Assembly (NCBI RefSeq): GCF_900113945.1
Contig: NZ_FORG01000002.1
Coordinates: 348,155 to 412,154 of the forward strand
Source: Xenorhabdus mauleonii
GTDB lineage: Bacteria > Pseudomonadota > Gammaproteobacteria > Enterobacterales > Enterobacteriaceae
Reading direction: 5' to 3'
Length of the DNA stretch: 64,000 nucleotides
The position numbers and the translations under genes are program-made. Positions 10,589 to 20,957 of this stretch are shown here, piece by piece. The notes under the pieces were generated by a model. The model did not search any database. It was not told where the DNA came from and saw nothing but the letters and a program-made list of their open reading frames with translations. Every line of letters begins with the position of its first letter. Position 1 is the stretch's first letter.

Positions 10589-11803
10589 TTAATGATGAGA
10601 CCATTCGATGGTGCTGATATCCACACCCTGCTTGAACATTTCCCACAATGGAGAAAGATCACGCAAGTGACCAATCGCGTTATGAATCAACTTGATTGCA
10701 TAGTCTATTTCTTCTTCTGTGGTAAAACGCCCCAAAGAGAAACGAATAGAACTGTGTGCCAGTTCATCATTCATGCCAAGTGCACGCAGGACATAAGAAG
10801 GCTCTAAACTTGCGGAAGTACATGCTGAACCCGAAGATACCGCCAAATCTTTTAGTGACATCATTAATGATTCACCTTCAACATAGTTGAAGCTGACATT
10901 AAGGATATGTGGCGCACCCAGTTCTAAATCACCGTTCAGATAAACTTCTTCGATATCTTTGATGCCGTTCCACAAACGCAGGCGTAAAGCATGCAGACGT
11001 TCTGCTTCTGATTCCAGTTCTTCTTTCGCGATACGGTAAGCTTCGCCCATACCGACTATCTGATGAACAGGCAATGTACCTGAACGCATACCACGCTCAT
11101 GACCACCGCCGTGCTGCTGTGATTCAATGCGCACGCGAGGTTTACGGCGAACATACAGCGCACCAATTCCCATCGGCCCATAAAGTTTATGCGCAGAGAA
11201 AGACATCAGGTCGACTTTCAATTTGCTGAGGTCGATTGGCAATTTGCCCACGCTCTGAGTAGCATCAACATGGAAAATAATGCCACGGCTGCGGCACATT
11301 TCGCCAATGGTCACGATATCCTGAACGATGCCGATTTCGTTATTGACGTGCATGATGGAAACCAGAATGGTGTCTTCACGCATGGAAGCTTCCAATTCTT
11401 TCAGATCAATCATGCCATTGTTCATTGGCGCAAGGTAAGTGATCTCAAAACCTTCCCGCTCCAATTGACGACAAGTATCTAAAACCGCTTTATGCTCAGT
11501 TTTGCTGGTAATAATGTGCTTGCCTTTTTTCTGATAAAATTTTGCAGCACCTTTAATAGCAAGATTGTCTGACTCTGTTGCACCTGAGGTAAATACGATT
11601 TCGCGCGGGTCTGCTCCGACTAAATCAGCAATTTGATTACGCGCAATATCCACCGCTTCTTCAGCCTGCCAGCCAAAACGGTGTGAACGGGAGGCTGGGT
11701 TACCAAAGATCCCGTCCATTGTCATATAGTTCATCATCTTTTCAGCAACACGTGGATCGACAGGTGTTGTTGCTGAATAGTCCATATAAATGGGTAATTT
11801 CAT
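10589..11803 (-). CDS. iscS: Cysteine desulfurase IscS
   Basis: A 404-residue pyridoxal-phosphate enzyme converting cysteine to alanine and a protein-bound persulfide; the sulfur feeds IscU, tRNA thiolation and cofactors. The PLP lysine is in [10 protein letters not shown] (about residue 206) and the persulfide cysteine in [10 protein letters not shown] (about residue 328). Length equals E. coli IscS. It follows iscR by 79 nt within the isc operon. Confidence 0.98.
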   Translation of the reverse strand: MKLPIYMDYSATTPVDPRVAEKMMNYMTMDGIFGNPASRSHRFGWQAEEAVDIARNQIADLVGADPREIVFTSGATESDNLAIKGAAKFYQKKGKHIITSKTEHKAVLDTCRQLEREGFEITYLAPMNNGMIDLKELEASMREDTILVSIMHVNNEIGIVQDIVTIGEMCRSRGIIFHVDATQSVGKLPIDLSKLKVDLMSFSAHKLYGPMGIGALYVRRKPRVRIESQQHGGGHERGMRSGTLPVHQIVGMGEAYRIAKEELESEAERLHALRLRLWNGIKDIEEVYLNGDLELGAPHILNVSFNYVEGESLMMSLKDLAVSSGSACTSASLEPSYVLRALGMNDELAHSSIRFSLGRFTTEEEIDYAIKLIHNAIGHLRDLSPLWEMFKQGVDISTIEWSHH

Positions 11804-11882
11804 TGCTCACATGCTCCGTAAGACACTTTTAATACTTTTGTTTTATAACAAGTATTTGCTACAACAAGTATTTACCGTAAGG

Positions 11883-12377
11883 TTACGCCTGTAGGTTAAC
11901 GTTAATCGTCTCTTGAAGTCTGCCGTTAGGCGCACGACGTTTATCGCTGTCTTGACGATCAGCAACATCTAACACTTCTTGATTATTTACTAATTCTTCT
12001 AAACTGATACTGCTCAAGAAACTCGTGATACGATCACTGAGATCACGCCACAATGCATGGGTCAAACAACGATCGCCGCCTTGACAACCTTCTTTCCCCT
12101 GACAACGTGTGGCATCCACAGATTCATCAACAGCTGAAATAACTTCGGCAACGAAAATCTTGCTGGATTCTCTACCCAGTAAGTAACCGCCACCTGGACC
12201 ACGGACGCTAGAAACCAGACCATTTTTACGCAGGCGGGAGAACAACTGCTCAAGATAGGAAAGTGAAATTCCCTGACGTTCAGAAATGTCGGCTAATGGA
12301 ACCGGCCCTTCTTGTGAATGCAACGCCACATCTAGCATGGCAGTTACCGCATAACGTCCTTTTGATGTCAGTCTCAT
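11883..12377 (-). CDS. iscR: Rrf2-family iron-sulfur sensing regulator IscR
   Basis: A 164-residue transcription factor that, when it holds a [2Fe-2S] cluster, represses its own operon; the apo form regulates other promoters. The N-terminal winged helix is present and cluster ligands Cys92, Cys98, Cys104 and His107 ([16 protein letters not shown]) match E. coli. I chose the ATG at 12377 ([11 protein letters not shown]); 20 open codons upstream overlap the operator. It is the first gene of the isc operon, and the operator sites directly upstream imply autoregulation. Confidence 0.97.
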   Translation of the reverse strand: MRLTSKGRYAVTAMLDVALHSQEGPVPLADISERQGISLSYLEQLFSRLRKNGLVSSVRGPGGGYLLGRESSKIFVAEVISAVDESVDATRCQGKEGCQGGDRCLTHALWRDLSDRITSFLSSISLEELVNNQEVLDVADRQDSDKRRAPNGRLQETINVNLQA

Positions 12378-12418
12378 AACAAAAACTCCATGGTGAAATA
12401 TGGTTGAAATTGTGGCAT

Positions 12419-12467
12419 TCCTGAGTATTTTAGTCAACTATTTAACCTAGTAATTTACTCAACTATT
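12419..12467 (-). promoter_or_regulatory. isc operon promoter with two tandem type 1 IscR sites
   Basis: On the minus strand AGTTGAGTAAATTACTAGG (within 12445-12467) and AGTTGACTAAAATACTCAGG (within 12419-12441) repeat at a 26-bp interval and match the type 1 IscR motif as I know it from E. coli. TTGACT of the second site can serve as the -35 element, with CACAAT 17 nt downstream as a possible -10. The site placement implies cluster-dependent autorepression. Confidence 0.75.
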
Positions 12468-12592
12468 ATTTGGCTGCCTTCTACCTTTTCACCGCCTACT
12501 TTCCTTATACTTTCAGTATATTATCTGATTTTTGCCGTATACCTTATGGATTACCATATTGTGCTAATACGTTGTTAATGTATGCGCCAAGG

Positions 12593-13348
12593 TTATTTTT
12601 TGGCCCATTTTTCCATAGATGTCAGTATACCACGCAGGATATTCAGCTCCTGAGTTTCAGGCCGTGCGCGAGTATAAAGCCGTCTTAATCGATTCATTAT
12701 CTGGCCCGGGTGTGCTTTGCGAATAAAGCCAGATGAATCCAATACGCGTTCCAAATGTTGATAAAAACGCTCCATATCCTCGATAGTCGGATACTCTGCT
12801 TCATCATCTGGAGACGTTCCTTTATTGGGCGATGTCGCTGCGTTTTTCAGTAACTCCTGCCCCGCCAGAAATGCCATGCGAATTTCATAACTCACCAATT
12901 GAACGGCCATAGCCAGATTCAATGAGCCATATTCCGGATTGGTTGGAATATAAAGGTGATAATTGCACTTTTGCAGCTCTTCGTTCGTCAAACCCACCCG
13001 CTCACGACCAAATACAATCGCAACCGGAGAATGACTGGCGGTTTTGACACAACGCTCACCACATTCACGTGGTTCAACCATCGGCCAAGACAGCGTACGG
13101 GAACGGGCGCTGGTTCCGATGACCAATTCACATCCGGCCAAGGCTTCATCCAATGTATTCACGATTTTGGCTGCGCCGATAACATCACTCGCACCGGCTG
13201 AAAGTGCAATCGCGTGAGAGTCAGGTTGAACGAGCGGATTGACCAGATACAGGTTGGTTAACCCCATTGTTTTCATGGCCCTGGCAGTGGATCCCATGTT
13301 ACCTGTATGGGACGTTTCTACCAGAATAATGCGGATATTCTCTAGCAT
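12593..13348 (-). CDS. trmJ: tRNA (cytidine/uridine-2'-O-)-methyltransferase TrmJ
   Basis: A 251-residue SPOUT methyltransferase that 2'-O-methylates position 32 of certain tRNAs with S-adenosylmethionine. The knot-forming motifs are visible: [22 protein letters not shown] near the start (binding side), [13 protein letters not shown] in the middle and [16 protein letters not shown] towards the C-terminus. E. coli TrmJ is 246 aa. The ATG at 13348 (MLENIRI) fits homologues; the longer open frame upstream runs into a dispersed repeat. It is divergent from suhB, as in E. coli. Confidence 0.95.
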   Translation of the reverse strand: MLENIRIILVETSHTGNMGSTARAMKTMGLTNLYLVNPLVQPDSHAIALSAGASDVIGAAKIVNTLDEALAGCELVIGTSARSRTLSWPMVEPRECGERCVKTASHSPVAIVFGRERVGLTNEELQKCNYHLYIPTNPEYGSLNLAMAVQLVSYEIRMAFLAGQELLKNAATSPNKGTSPDDEAEYPTIEDMERFYQHLERVLDSSGFIRKAHPGQIMNRLRRLYTRARPETQELNILRGILTSMEKWAKK

Positions 13349-13420
13349 GACGGCTTTTAAGTTCAGAATAAGAGCCGAATATCTTAACACAACATTATCC
13401 CTGCCGTCTTTCACAGCTTT

Positions 13421-13527
13421 ATTGGCGGTTGGCGGCAAGGGAGTGAACCCTAGGAGCATAGATAACTATGTGACTGGGGTGAATGAACGCAGCCAACAAA
13501 GAGGCAACTTGAAAGACGACGGGTATA
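13421..13527. repeat. Dispersed repeat family 1, shorter copy
   Basis: The segment ends in CTTGAAAGACGACGGGTATA, the complement of the family 1 terminus, and keeps the core GATAACTATGTGACTGGGG. The opposite end (ATTGGCGGTTGGCGGCAAGG) differs from the 6.3 and 57.2 kb copies, so this is a half-size or variant member. It sits in the divergent trmJ-suhB interval, where it may influence either promoter. Confidence 0.7.
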
Positions 13528-13601
13528 GTTATTTTGAAAAACTACTGCTATACTGCGCGCCGATTTGTTTCCCGTTCTTTAAAATCTTGTGGAAGATACC
13601 C

Positions 13602-14405
13602 ATGCATCCGATGCTAAACATCGCTATACGCGCTGCGCGTAAAGCCGGCAACCATATTGCCAAAAGCTACGAAACCCCTAACGCTATTGAAGCGAGCCAA
13701 AAAGGCAGTAATGATTTCGTCACTAATGTTGACCATGAAGCTGAAGCGCTGATCATCGATATTATTCGTAAGTCTTACCCTAAACACACCATTATTACCG
13801 AAGAGAGCGGTGAGCACTTAGGTGAAGACAACGATGTTCAATGGGTTATTGATCCACTGGATGGCACCACTAACTTTATCAAACGTCTCCCACATTTTTC
13901 TGTTTCCATTGCCGTGCGCATGAAAGGCCGCACTGAAGTGGCCGTGGTTTACGATCCAATGCGTAACGAACTGTTCACCGCAACCCGTGGTCAGGGTGCA
14001 CAGTTGAACGGCTATCGCCTGCGTGGTTCCAACGCCCGTGATCTGGATGGTACTGTTCTTGCTACCGGTTTCCCATTCAAAGCCAAGCAGCACAGCGTTC
14101 CTTACATCAATGTATTGGGTAAATTATTTGAGCGTTGCGCCGATTTCCGACGCACGGGTTCCGCGGCACTGGATTTGGCCTATGTTGCTGCCGGACGTGT
14201 AGACGGGTTCTTCGAAATTGGTCTGAAACCGTGGGATTTCTTGGGCGGTGAATTGCTGGTACGTGAATCCGGCTGCATTGTTACCGATTTTGTCGGCGGC
14301 CATAATTATATTACCTCCGGCAATATCGTTGCGGGTAGCCCACGTGTGGTTAAAGACATTCTGTCTGAAATGCGTGAAGAATTAACGGAAGCACTGAAGC
14401 GTTAA
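13602..14405 (+). CDS. suhB: Inositol monophosphatase family protein SuhB
   Basis: A 267-residue member of the Mg-dependent inositol monophosphatase family, the same length as E. coli SuhB, which also joins the NusA/NusG antitermination complex on rRNA operons. Metal-binding motifs are Glu67-Glu68 (ITEESG), IDPLDGTTNF with Asp84 and Asp87, and the C-terminal WDFLGGELLVRESG. I chose the ATG at 13602 (MHPMLNIAIRAAR), as in E. coli; a much longer in-frame extension passes through trmJ and the repeat and is not coding. A strong terminator follows. Confidence 0.97.
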   Translation: MHPMLNIAIRAARKAGNHIAKSYETPNAIEASQKGSNDFVTNVDHEAEALIIDIIRKSYPKHTIITEESGEHLGEDNDVQWVIDPLDGTTNFIKRLPHFSVSIAVRMKGRTEVAVVYDPMRNELFTATRGQGAQLNGYRLRGSNARDLDGTVLATGFPFKAKQHSVPYINVLGKLFERCADFRRTGSAALDLAYVAAGRVDGFFEIGLKPWDFLGGELLVRESGCIVTDFVGGHNYITSGNIVAGSPRVVKDILSEMREELTEALKR

Positions 14406-14453
14406 TTTTGAAGTAGAAACTACCTTCTGTGTGATGATAGTTAATATATGATG

Positions 14454-14483
14454 AAAAAACTGCCTCGAAAGAGGCAGTTTTTT
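14454..14483. terminator. Bidirectional terminator suhB / hcaT
   Basis: AAAAAACTGCCTC and GAGGCAGTTTTTT form a GC-rich stem flanked by A- and T-tracts on both strands, between two convergent genes. This is a textbook bidirectional intrinsic terminator. Confidence 0.9.
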
Positions 14484-14500
14484 GGGTACTGACTTTTCAA

Positions 14501-15736
14501 TCAATAGGCATGGGCTTCTACTTTCGGCCGTATGAATAAAGCCGGGGATGCAACCAGAGCCATCATCCAAAATATACCACTGCCGATACTTTCATACATA
14601 AAACCGGCAATAATACTCATGACCGCAATACCGCCGCCCATTGCCAGAGCAGAATACGTTGCCTGCAACCGGATTATTTCATTTTCCTTTCTGGCACCGA
14701 TGAAACGCATCGCGGCCAAATGACAAACGGTAAACGAGCCACAGTGCAAGATTTGAATGATAATCAAGGCATAGAGTTCGGTTGATGTTCCCATCAGACC
14801 CCAGCGAAGTACCCCACAAACGGCCGACAGCAAAAATAAGTTACGGGCGCTCCAACGGCGAAATAGCTGGTTGCTGAAGGTGAACACAACTACTTCGGCG
14901 ACAACCCCCAATGACCAAAGGTAGCCAATGGTTGATGAAGAATAGCCCGCGCTTTCCCAGTAGATGGAACCAAAACTGTAGTAGCCTGCATGTGCAGCCT
15001 GTAATAACGTCACACATATTAAAAATTGCCATACCGATCTTTCAGACAGCAGTTGTTTAAAAGAGACTGCATTGGTATTTGCTGATTTCACTTTGCCGGC
15101 TGGCATAATTGCAGGTTTCAACATCATTCCCAACAGCATGCCAGCGACACTGAAAATCAAAAACGCCAGGATAATATGGTGTGTTCCAAACAAATTACTG
15201 CCAATCCAATTATTCAGACCGTCAAATGATATATTCCACCCAATATCTAAGCTGCTGATGGATAAATCTATGCCATTGGAAGACATTAATATACCTGTCA
15301 GCGAAGAACTGATAACAAATGCAATCGAGCCCCAAACCCTGACTTTGCCATAATCAAACGAAAATTGTTTTTGCCATGTGCCCGCTAAGGCGTCTGATAA
15401 AGGGATTAATGGTGAGAAGAATAAGTTGAAGCAGGCAATGATAAAGAAAAGCCATACCCAATAACTATTCATTGCGAACCCAATGGCAAAGAATAATGCT
15501 AATAACGAAAGCGTTCTCAACGCCTTAATTAATTTGGATGGATCTTTTACCATCGGTGAAATAAACAGACTGCCGAGAAAACGGGCGATCATCCCAGCGC
15601 CCAGTAATACACCAATCATTGAAGGTTCAATACCTTCACCTTTTAGCCACACAGACCAAAACGGCAGGAATATGCCGAAAGAGAAAAAATAAGTGAAATA
15701 ACTTAACCCCAGCCAAAATGTTGATGGAACAGACAT
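14501..15736 (-). CDS. hcaT: HcaT-like major facilitator transporter
   Basis: A 411-residue, 12-helix permease. It shares long stretches with E. coli HcaT, the putative 3-phenylpropionate transporter, including YFTYFFSFGIFLPFWSVWL, GAGMIARFLGSLFI, YSFGSIYWESAGYS and LHCGSFTVCHLAAMRFIGA. The catabolic hca genes are not in this window, so the substrate is uncertain. I prefer the ATG at 15736 because GAGGGA lies about 7 nt upstream; the in-frame ATG at 15757 has no ribosome binding site. It follows glyA across a terminator. Confidence 0.85.
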   Translation of the reverse strand: MSVPSTFWLGLSYFTYFFSFGIFLPFWSVWLKGEGIEPSMIGVLLGAGMIARFLGSLFISPMVKDPSKLIKALRTLSLLALFFAIGFAMNSYWVWLFFIIACFNLFFSPLIPLSDALAGTWQKQFSFDYGKVRVWGSIAFVISSSLTGILMSSNGIDLSISSLDIGWNISFDGLNNWIGSNLFGTHHIILAFLIFSVAGMLLGMMLKPAIMPAGKVKSANTNAVSFKQLLSERSVWQFLICVTLLQAAHAGYYSFGSIYWESAGYSSSTIGYLWSLGVVAEVVVFTFSNQLFRRWSARNLFLLSAVCGVLRWGLMGTSTELYALIIIQILHCGSFTVCHLAAMRFIGARKENEIIRLQATYSALAMGGGIAVMSIIAGFMYESIGSGIFWMMALVASPALFIRPKVEAHAY

Positions 15737-15761
15737 CCAAATTCCCTCATTTTCCATATGG

Positions 15762-15800
15762 AAAAAACCCGCTCAAAACCAAGGTCATGAGTCGGGTTTT
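15762..15800 (-). terminator. glyA terminator
   Basis: On the minus strand AAAACCCG and CGGGTTTTTT bracket the hairpin, ending in a run of six T's, about 45 nt past the glyA stop. Confidence 0.85.
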
Positions 15801-15845
15801 AGTACTATTAATAACATCGTAGTGTTATTAATATTTTATTTTAAT

Positions 15846-17099
15846 TTATGCGTAAACCGGATATTTCGCGCAGATTGCCAGCACTTTTTGCTTCACGCTT
15901 TCAATGACGGATTCATCATTGATGTTTTCTAACACATCACAAATCCAACCAGCCAATTCGCGGGTTTCAGCTTCTTTGAAGCCACGGCGGGTAATTGCTG
16001 GCGTTCCGATGCGGATGCCGGAAGTCACAAATGGGCTGCGAGGATCGTTAGGCACGCTGTTTTTGTTCACTGTGATATTGGCACGTCCCAAGGCTGCATC
16101 AGCGTCTTTACCGGTAATGTCTTTATCCACCAGATCCAGCAGGAACAGATGGTTTTCGGTTTCCCCTGAAACAACTTTATAGCCGCGCTGCAAGAAGACA
16201 TTAACCATCTCTTTGGCATTTTTGGCAACTTGTTGCTGATAGATCTTAAATTCCGGCTCCATCGCTTCTTTCAATGCAACGGCTTTACCTGCAATCACGT
16301 GCATCAACGGGCCGCCTTGAGAGCCTGGGAAAACAGAGGAATTCAGTTTTTTGTAGAATTCTTCATCGCCACCTTTCGCCAGAATCAGACCACCACGTGG
16401 GCCTGCCAGTGTTTTATGCGTTGTTGTTGTAACAACGTGGGCGTGAGGAACAGGGTTTGGATAAACGCCTGCGGCTACCAAGCCTGCCACATGAGCCATG
16501 TCCACAAACAGGTAGGCGCCAATTTCATCAGCAATTTCACGCATCTTCGCCCAATCAACCACACCGGAATAAGCAGAGAAGCCGCCGATGATCATTTTTG
16601 GTTTGTGTTTTTGCGCTTGGGCGCGGATATCGTCGTAATCGATTTTACCGCTGTCATCAATACCATAAGGCACGATGTTATAAAGTTTGCCAGAGAAGTT
16701 GACTGGAGAACCGTGAGTCAAATGGCCGCCATGTGCCAGATTCATCCCTAAAACAGTATCGCCGGGTTGCAACAGCGCCATATACACTGCGGCATTTGCC
16801 TGAGAACCAGAGTGCGGCTGGACGTTGGCGTAATCGGCGCCAAACAGTTCTTTTGCACGGTCAATGGCAAGTTGTTCTACTACATCGACATACTCACAAC
16901 CACCGTAGTAACGCTTACTTGGGTAACCTTCGGCATACTTGTTAGTGAGCTGAGATCCTTGAGCCTGCATAACTCTTGGGCTGGTGTAGTTTTCAGAGGC
17001 AATCAATTCAATGTGTTCTTCTTGACGACAAACCTCCTGTTCCATCGCTTGCCACAGTTCGGGATCATAATTCGCAATATTCATTTCACGCTTTAACAT
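15846..17099 (-). CDS. glyA: Serine hydroxymethyltransferase
   Basis: A 417-residue PLP enzyme interconverting serine plus tetrahydrofolate and glycine plus methylene-tetrahydrofolate, the main source of one-carbon units. The PLP lysine is in [16 protein letters not shown], and the N-terminal [17 protein letters not shown] and [15 protein letters not shown] are typical. Length equals E. coli GlyA. A PurR box lies upstream and the gene is divergent from hmp, the E. coli arrangement. Confidence 0.98.
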   Translation of the reverse strand: MLKREMNIANYDPELWQAMEQEVCRQEEHIELIASENYTSPRVMQAQGSQLTNKYAEGYPSKRYYGGCEYVDVVEQLAIDRAKELFGADYANVQPHSGSQANAAVYMALLQPGDTVLGMNLAHGGHLTHGSPVNFSGKLYNIVPYGIDDSGKIDYDDIRAQAQKHKPKMIIGGFSAYSGVVDWAKMREIADEIGAYLFVDMAHVAGLVAAGVYPNPVPHAHVVTTTTHKTLAGPRGGLILAKGGDEEFYKKLNSSVFPGSQGGPLMHVIAGKAVALKEAMEPEFKIYQQQVAKNAKEMVNVFLQRGYKVVSGETENHLFLLDLVDKDITGKDADAALGRANITVNKNSVPNDPRSPFVTSGIRIGTPAITRRGFKEAETRELAGWICDVLENINDESVIESVKQKVLAICAKYPVYA

Positions 17100-17206
17100 T
17101 AGGTTCTCCTGACTCAGCTACATCTCTAAAAATCACCCCTGAGGGACAGAATGCCACACAGTGTAAACTCTTTTTCTCTAATGAGATAGTCTTGACAGAA
17201 GATTTT

Positions 17207-17222
17207 GCGCAAACGTTTGCAT
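17207..17222 (-). promoter_or_regulatory. PurR operator upstream of glyA
   Basis: GCGCAAACGTTTGCAT matches the PurR consensus (ACGCAAACGTTTnCnT type) with a perfect CGCAAACG/CGTTTGC core. It lies about 110 bp upstream of the glyA start. glyA is PurR-repressed in E. coli, linking one-carbon supply to purine level. Confidence 0.85.
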
Positions 17223-17338
17223 TAACTGTTAACTGCGGATGGAAGGATAAACAGCAAATAACAAGGCTAACGATTTCAAATTTATCAAGAATATTTGTGA
17301 TCTATCTCAAGGTTTATCGGCGTTAAAATTTCAATTTA

Positions 17339-17352
17339 TTGATTTATATCAA
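17339..17352 (+). promoter_or_regulatory. FNR-type site upstream of hmp
   Basis: TTGATTTATATCAA is a perfect FNR half-site pair (TTGAT-N4-ATCAA), about 107 bp upstream of the hmp start and 43 bp before the NsrR site. FNR represses hmp in E. coli, so the same role is likely here. Confidence 0.7.
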
Positions 17353-17394
17353 GATGATCTTCTTTTTTTGATTTAGTGTATTCCCAACCCCTAA

Positions 17395-17417
17395 AAGATG
17401 TATTTAAAATGCAACTT
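17395..17417 (+). promoter_or_regulatory. NsrR operator upstream of hmp
   Basis: The 23-bp inverted repeat begins AAGATGTATTT and ends AAATGCAACTT, close to the E. coli NsrR motif (AAGATGCATTT and its inverse). NsrR is the nitric-oxide-sensing repressor of hmp. The site lies 42 bp before the ATG, overlapping the expected promoter. Confidence 0.8.
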
Positions 17418-17458
17418 ATAGATTCTGACACCAATTGAGAAAAATTCGGGAGATCCCC

Positions 17459-18649
17459 ATGCTAGACAATCATGTTATTAACACAGTCAAATCCACCATC
17501 CCTTTGATCTTGTCTACCGGCCCGAAACTGACGGCCCATTTTTACGAACGCATGTTCAAGCATAACCCTGAATTAAAAGATATTTTTAACATGAGCCACC
17601 AAATAAATGGGGCTCAGCGTGAAGCGCTTTTCAATGCACTGTGCGCCTATGCATCCAACATTGATAACCTGTCCGCCTTGCTGCCAGCCGTGGAAAAAAT
17701 CGCCCATAAACACGCAAGCCTGAATATCCTGCCAGAGCATTATCAGATTGTAGGAACACACCTGCTGGCAACGATGGATGAAATGTTCCACCCCGGCGAT
17801 GAAGTGCTCAACGCTTGGGGAAAAGCCTACGCGGTATTAGCCGATGTCTTTATCAATCGGGAAGAAGAGATTTATCAAGATGGGGAATCCTTGGCGGGCG
17901 GTTGGCGTGGTGTACGTCAATTCCGGGTCAAACAAAAACAGCCACAAAGTGATGTCATTACCAGTTTTGAATTTGAGCCTGTTGATGGCGGCAAGGTCAT
18001 GGATTACAGGCCCGGACAATACATAGGGATCTATCTGGATGATCCCGCATTTGAAAACCGTGAAGTTCGCCAGTATTCACTGACAGGCGCACCAAACGAC
18101 ACCAGTTATCGCATTGCCATCAAACGTGAATCGCACGGCAAGGTTTCAAACTATATGCACGATAACGTACACGAAGGCAATATCGTGATGTTGGCAGCAC
18201 CACGCGGTGACTTTTTCCTCAATGTACAAAAAAATACTCCGGTTACACTGATTTCCGCAGGCGTTGGCTTAACGCCAATGATGAGTATGCTCGAATATTT
18301 ATACAATCAAAACCATACGGGCACAGTAAACTGGTTCCACGCGGCAGAGCATGGTGGTTATCACGCATTTTCAGACAAGGTTAATCAGATTTCCCACACC
18401 ATGCCTAATTTGTATTCACAAGTTTGGTATCGTGAGCCAAGAGAAATAGATCAAGCAGGCACAGACTATCAGCACACAGGATTCATGGATTTATCTTTTG
18501 TAAAAGATTCACTCACGGCAGAAGGAATGGAATATTATTTCTGCGGACCTATCGCTTTCATGCAATATATTGCCAAGCAGCTTCTGGCAATGGGCGTTGA
18601 TGAACAACATATGCATTATGAATGTTTTGGCCCACATAAAGTGATTTAA
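17459..18649 (+). CDS. hmp: Flavohemoglobin, nitric oxide dioxygenase
   Basis: A 396-residue enzyme that oxidises nitric oxide to nitrate with NAD(P)H and oxygen, a defence against host nitrosative stress. The N-terminal globin domain has Tyr29 in the distal pocket and proximal His85 (IAHKHAS). The FAD domain shows [10 protein letters not shown] and RQYSLTGAP, and the NAD domain [10 protein letters not shown] and the [10 protein letters not shown] segment. Length equals E. coli Hmp. I chose the ATG at 17459 (MLDNHVI), preceded by GGGAG; an upstream 8-codon extension is open. FNR and NsrR sites precede it. Confidence 0.97.
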   Translation: MLDNHVINTVKSTIPLILSTGPKLTAHFYERMFKHNPELKDIFNMSHQINGAQREALFNALCAYASNIDNLSALLPAVEKIAHKHASLNILPEHYQIVGTHLLATMDEMFHPGDEVLNAWGKAYAVLADVFINREEEIYQDGESLAGGWRGVRQFRVKQKQPQSDVITSFEFEPVDGGKVMDYRPGQYIGIYLDDPAFENREVRQYSLTGAPNDTSYRIAIKRESHGKVSNYMHDNVHEGNIVMLAAPRGDFFLNVQKNTPVTLISAGVGLTPMMSMLEYLYNQNHTGTVNWFHAAEHGGYHAFSDKVNQISHTMPNLYSQVWYREPREIDQAGTDYQHTGFMDLSFVKDSLTAEGMEYYFCGPIAFMQYIAKQLLAMGVDEQHMHYECFGPHKVI

Positions 18650-18700
18650 TTCAGCACTATTAATAGATTTGCGATGAAGTAAGACATTGAAATCAAACAA

Positions 18701-18740
18701 CTCCCCGCCCTAAAGACATTGCTACAAAAAGGACGGGGAG
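18701..18740. terminator. hmp / glnB terminator hairpin
   Basis: CTCCCCGCCC and GGACGGGGAG pair with one mismatch around a 20-nt loop, followed by TAAATTTATTT. It lies between convergent hmp and glnB and may serve both. Confidence 0.75.
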
Positions 18741-18803
18741 TAAATTTATTTACCGAGTCACTGCATGTGCTCCCATTGTTATAGGGTTAGCGGCAGTTTT
18801 TCG

Positions 18804-19154
<351 letters not shown>

Positions 19155-19157
19155 TTA

Positions 19158-20780
19158 TTACCAGTTTTTACGCCCGAAACCAGAAGTAATCGGATAGCGC
19201 CTGTCTTTCCCAAAGTCACGTTGTGAAATGCGTGGCCCGATAGGTGCCTGACGGCGTTTATATTCGTTGATATCAACCAGACGGATTACCTTACGAACAA
19301 TGGCTTCATCAAAACCCTCTGCTACCAAATCAGCAACAGATTTATCTTTTTCAACGTATCCCTCAAGAATTGCATCCAGCATGTCATACGGCGGCAGGCT
19401 GTCTTGATCTAACTGATCCGGCGCCAATTCCGCAGAGGGTGGACGATCAATCACACGTTGAGGAATTGCCGGAGATACTGTATTACGGTAATTCGATAAC
19501 GCAAATACCATCGTTTTAGGAACGTCTTTCAACGCATTGAAACCACCGGCCATATCACCATACAAGGTAGAATAACCTACTGCCGATTCACTTTTATTAC
19601 TGGTGGTCAGCACCAAGCGACGACGTTTGTTTGACATCGCCATTAAGATAACTGCCCGGCAACGTGCCTGCAAATTCTCTTCTGTCGTGTCTTTTTCCGT
19701 TCCCGCAAAGAGTGGATCAAGCTGTGTCATAAATGCATCAAACATGGGTTCGATAGACACCACGTCAAATTCAACACCCAGCAATTCCGCCTGTTCTCTG
19801 GCATCGTGGATACTCATTTCTGAGGTATAGCGGAATGGCATCATGACCGCTTGTACGTGATCTTTACCCAATGCGTCAACGGCAATCGCCAGCGTCAGGC
19901 CCGAATCAATCCCACCCGACAAGCCAAGCAGAGCACCTTTAAAACCATTTTTCTGTACATAATCCCGAACAGAAAGTACGAGGGCCTTATAAATTTGCGC
20001 AAGGGGCAGCAATTGAGGAACAGGGTTTGCCATCAGTTCAATAGCCATGTCATTGAAGCGGCACTGCTCAATCTGTTCTTCAAACCCAGCCATGCGATGG
20101 GTAACGTCACCATTGGCATCAAAAACTTTGGAACAACCATCAAAGATGAGTTGGTCTTGCCCGCCAACCTGATTGAGGTAAATGATTGGCAATTGGATAC
20201 GCTGACAATGGTTTTTTATTAATGTACTGCGAATATTGGGTTTTTCACGATTATAAGGAGAAGCATTAATCGAGAGAATAATTTCAGCACCAGCTTGTTT
20301 CAGGGCATCGATGGGGCCATCAAACCATAAGTCTTCACAAATCAGTAAACCCAGATTATAACCTTTGAATGGTATAACGCAGCTTTGCTGACCCGCTTCG
20401 AAATAACGTTCTTCATCAAAAACGCCATAGTTAGGCAATAGCTGTTTGAAATAGCGAGCGACAATCTCCCCTTTCCAAAACAGGGAAAGCGCATTGTAAA
20501 TCTTGCCATCCTGCTGCCACGGGTGCCCAACCAAAATCCCCACCTGAGAACTCGCTTCCTGCAAACGCAGCAATTGTTCACGGCAGCGCTCATGAAAATC
20601 AGGACGGAACAGTAAATCCTCTGGAAAATAACCGGATAGTGCCAGTTCAGAAAACACCACCAGATCAGCCCCTTTAACTTGCTGATCCTGTACTGTCTGT
20701 AACATGCGTTCGGTGTTGCCTTCGATGTCTCCCACCAGCCAATTTAACTGTGCAAGACCAATATTAAGAGTACGACTCAT
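19158..20780 (-). CDS. nadE: Glutamine-dependent NAD+ synthetase
   Basis: A 540-residue two-domain enzyme for the last step of NAD synthesis. The N-terminal nitrilase-type glutaminase domain shows a catalytic Glu in VVFSELALSGY, a Lys in the ARYFKQLLPNYGVFDE segment and a Cys in LLICEDLW. The C-terminal synthetase domain has the ATP loop LLGLSGGIDSGL. It is unlike the short ammonia-dependent NadE of E. coli. I chose the start at 20780 (MSRTLNIGLAQ); an extra 10-codon extension upstream is open. It lies upstream of glnB; nadB is missing elsewhere in the window. Confidence 0.95.
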   Translation of the reverse strand: MSRTLNIGLAQLNWLVGDIEGNTERMLQTVQDQQVKGADLVVFSELALSGYFPEDLLFRPDFHERCREQLLRLQEASSQVGILVGHPWQQDGKIYNALSLFWKGEIVARYFKQLLPNYGVFDEERYFEAGQQSCVIPFKGYNLGLLICEDLWFDGPIDALKQAGAEIILSINASPYNREKPNIRSTLIKNHCQRIQLPIIYLNQVGGQDQLIFDGCSKVFDANGDVTHRMAGFEEQIEQCRFNDMAIELMANPVPQLLPLAQIYKALVLSVRDYVQKNGFKGALLGLSGGIDSGLTLAIAVDALGKDHVQAVMMPFRYTSEMSIHDAREQAELLGVEFDVVSIEPMFDAFMTQLDPLFAGTEKDTTEENLQARCRAVILMAMSNKRRRLVLTTSNKSESAVGYSTLYGDMAGGFNALKDVPKTMVFALSNYRNTVSPAIPQRVIDRPPSAELAPDQLDQDSLPPYDMLDAILEGYVEKDKSVADLVAEGFDEAIVRKVIRLVDINEYKRRQAPIGPRISQRDFGKDRRYPITSGFGRKNW

Positions 20781-20889
20781 AGAATGTGGCTCTCCTACGC
20801 CATAATTCATCTACCTGCCTGACTTAGCCTTAACGCATCAGCAAGGCAGTGCTGCATCCCTCTATCTTCCAAATCAAAACGTTATTAAC

Positions 20890-20915
20890 TGCGATTCGAA
20901 ATCCATTGGGTATAC
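20890..20915. repeat. Terminal fragment of dispersed repeat family 1
   Basis: ATTCGAAATCCATTGGGTAT resembles the right terminus of the 6.3 kb copy. The rest of the element is not recognisable, so this is a decayed end between glrR and nadE. Confidence 0.5.
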
Positions 20916-20957
20916 AATTTTTATTCAGTACAAGAATATCTGAAACAAGAATAAAAG

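Noticed and set aside
13239..13601. Long N-terminal extension of suhB
   Set aside because: The open frame passes through the opposite-strand trmJ start and a dispersed repeat; E. coli SuhB starts at the ATG at 13602.
16230..16751. 173-codon plus-strand ORF inside glyA
   Set aside because: Antisense to the conserved PLP enzyme; codon pattern follows from the glyA frame.
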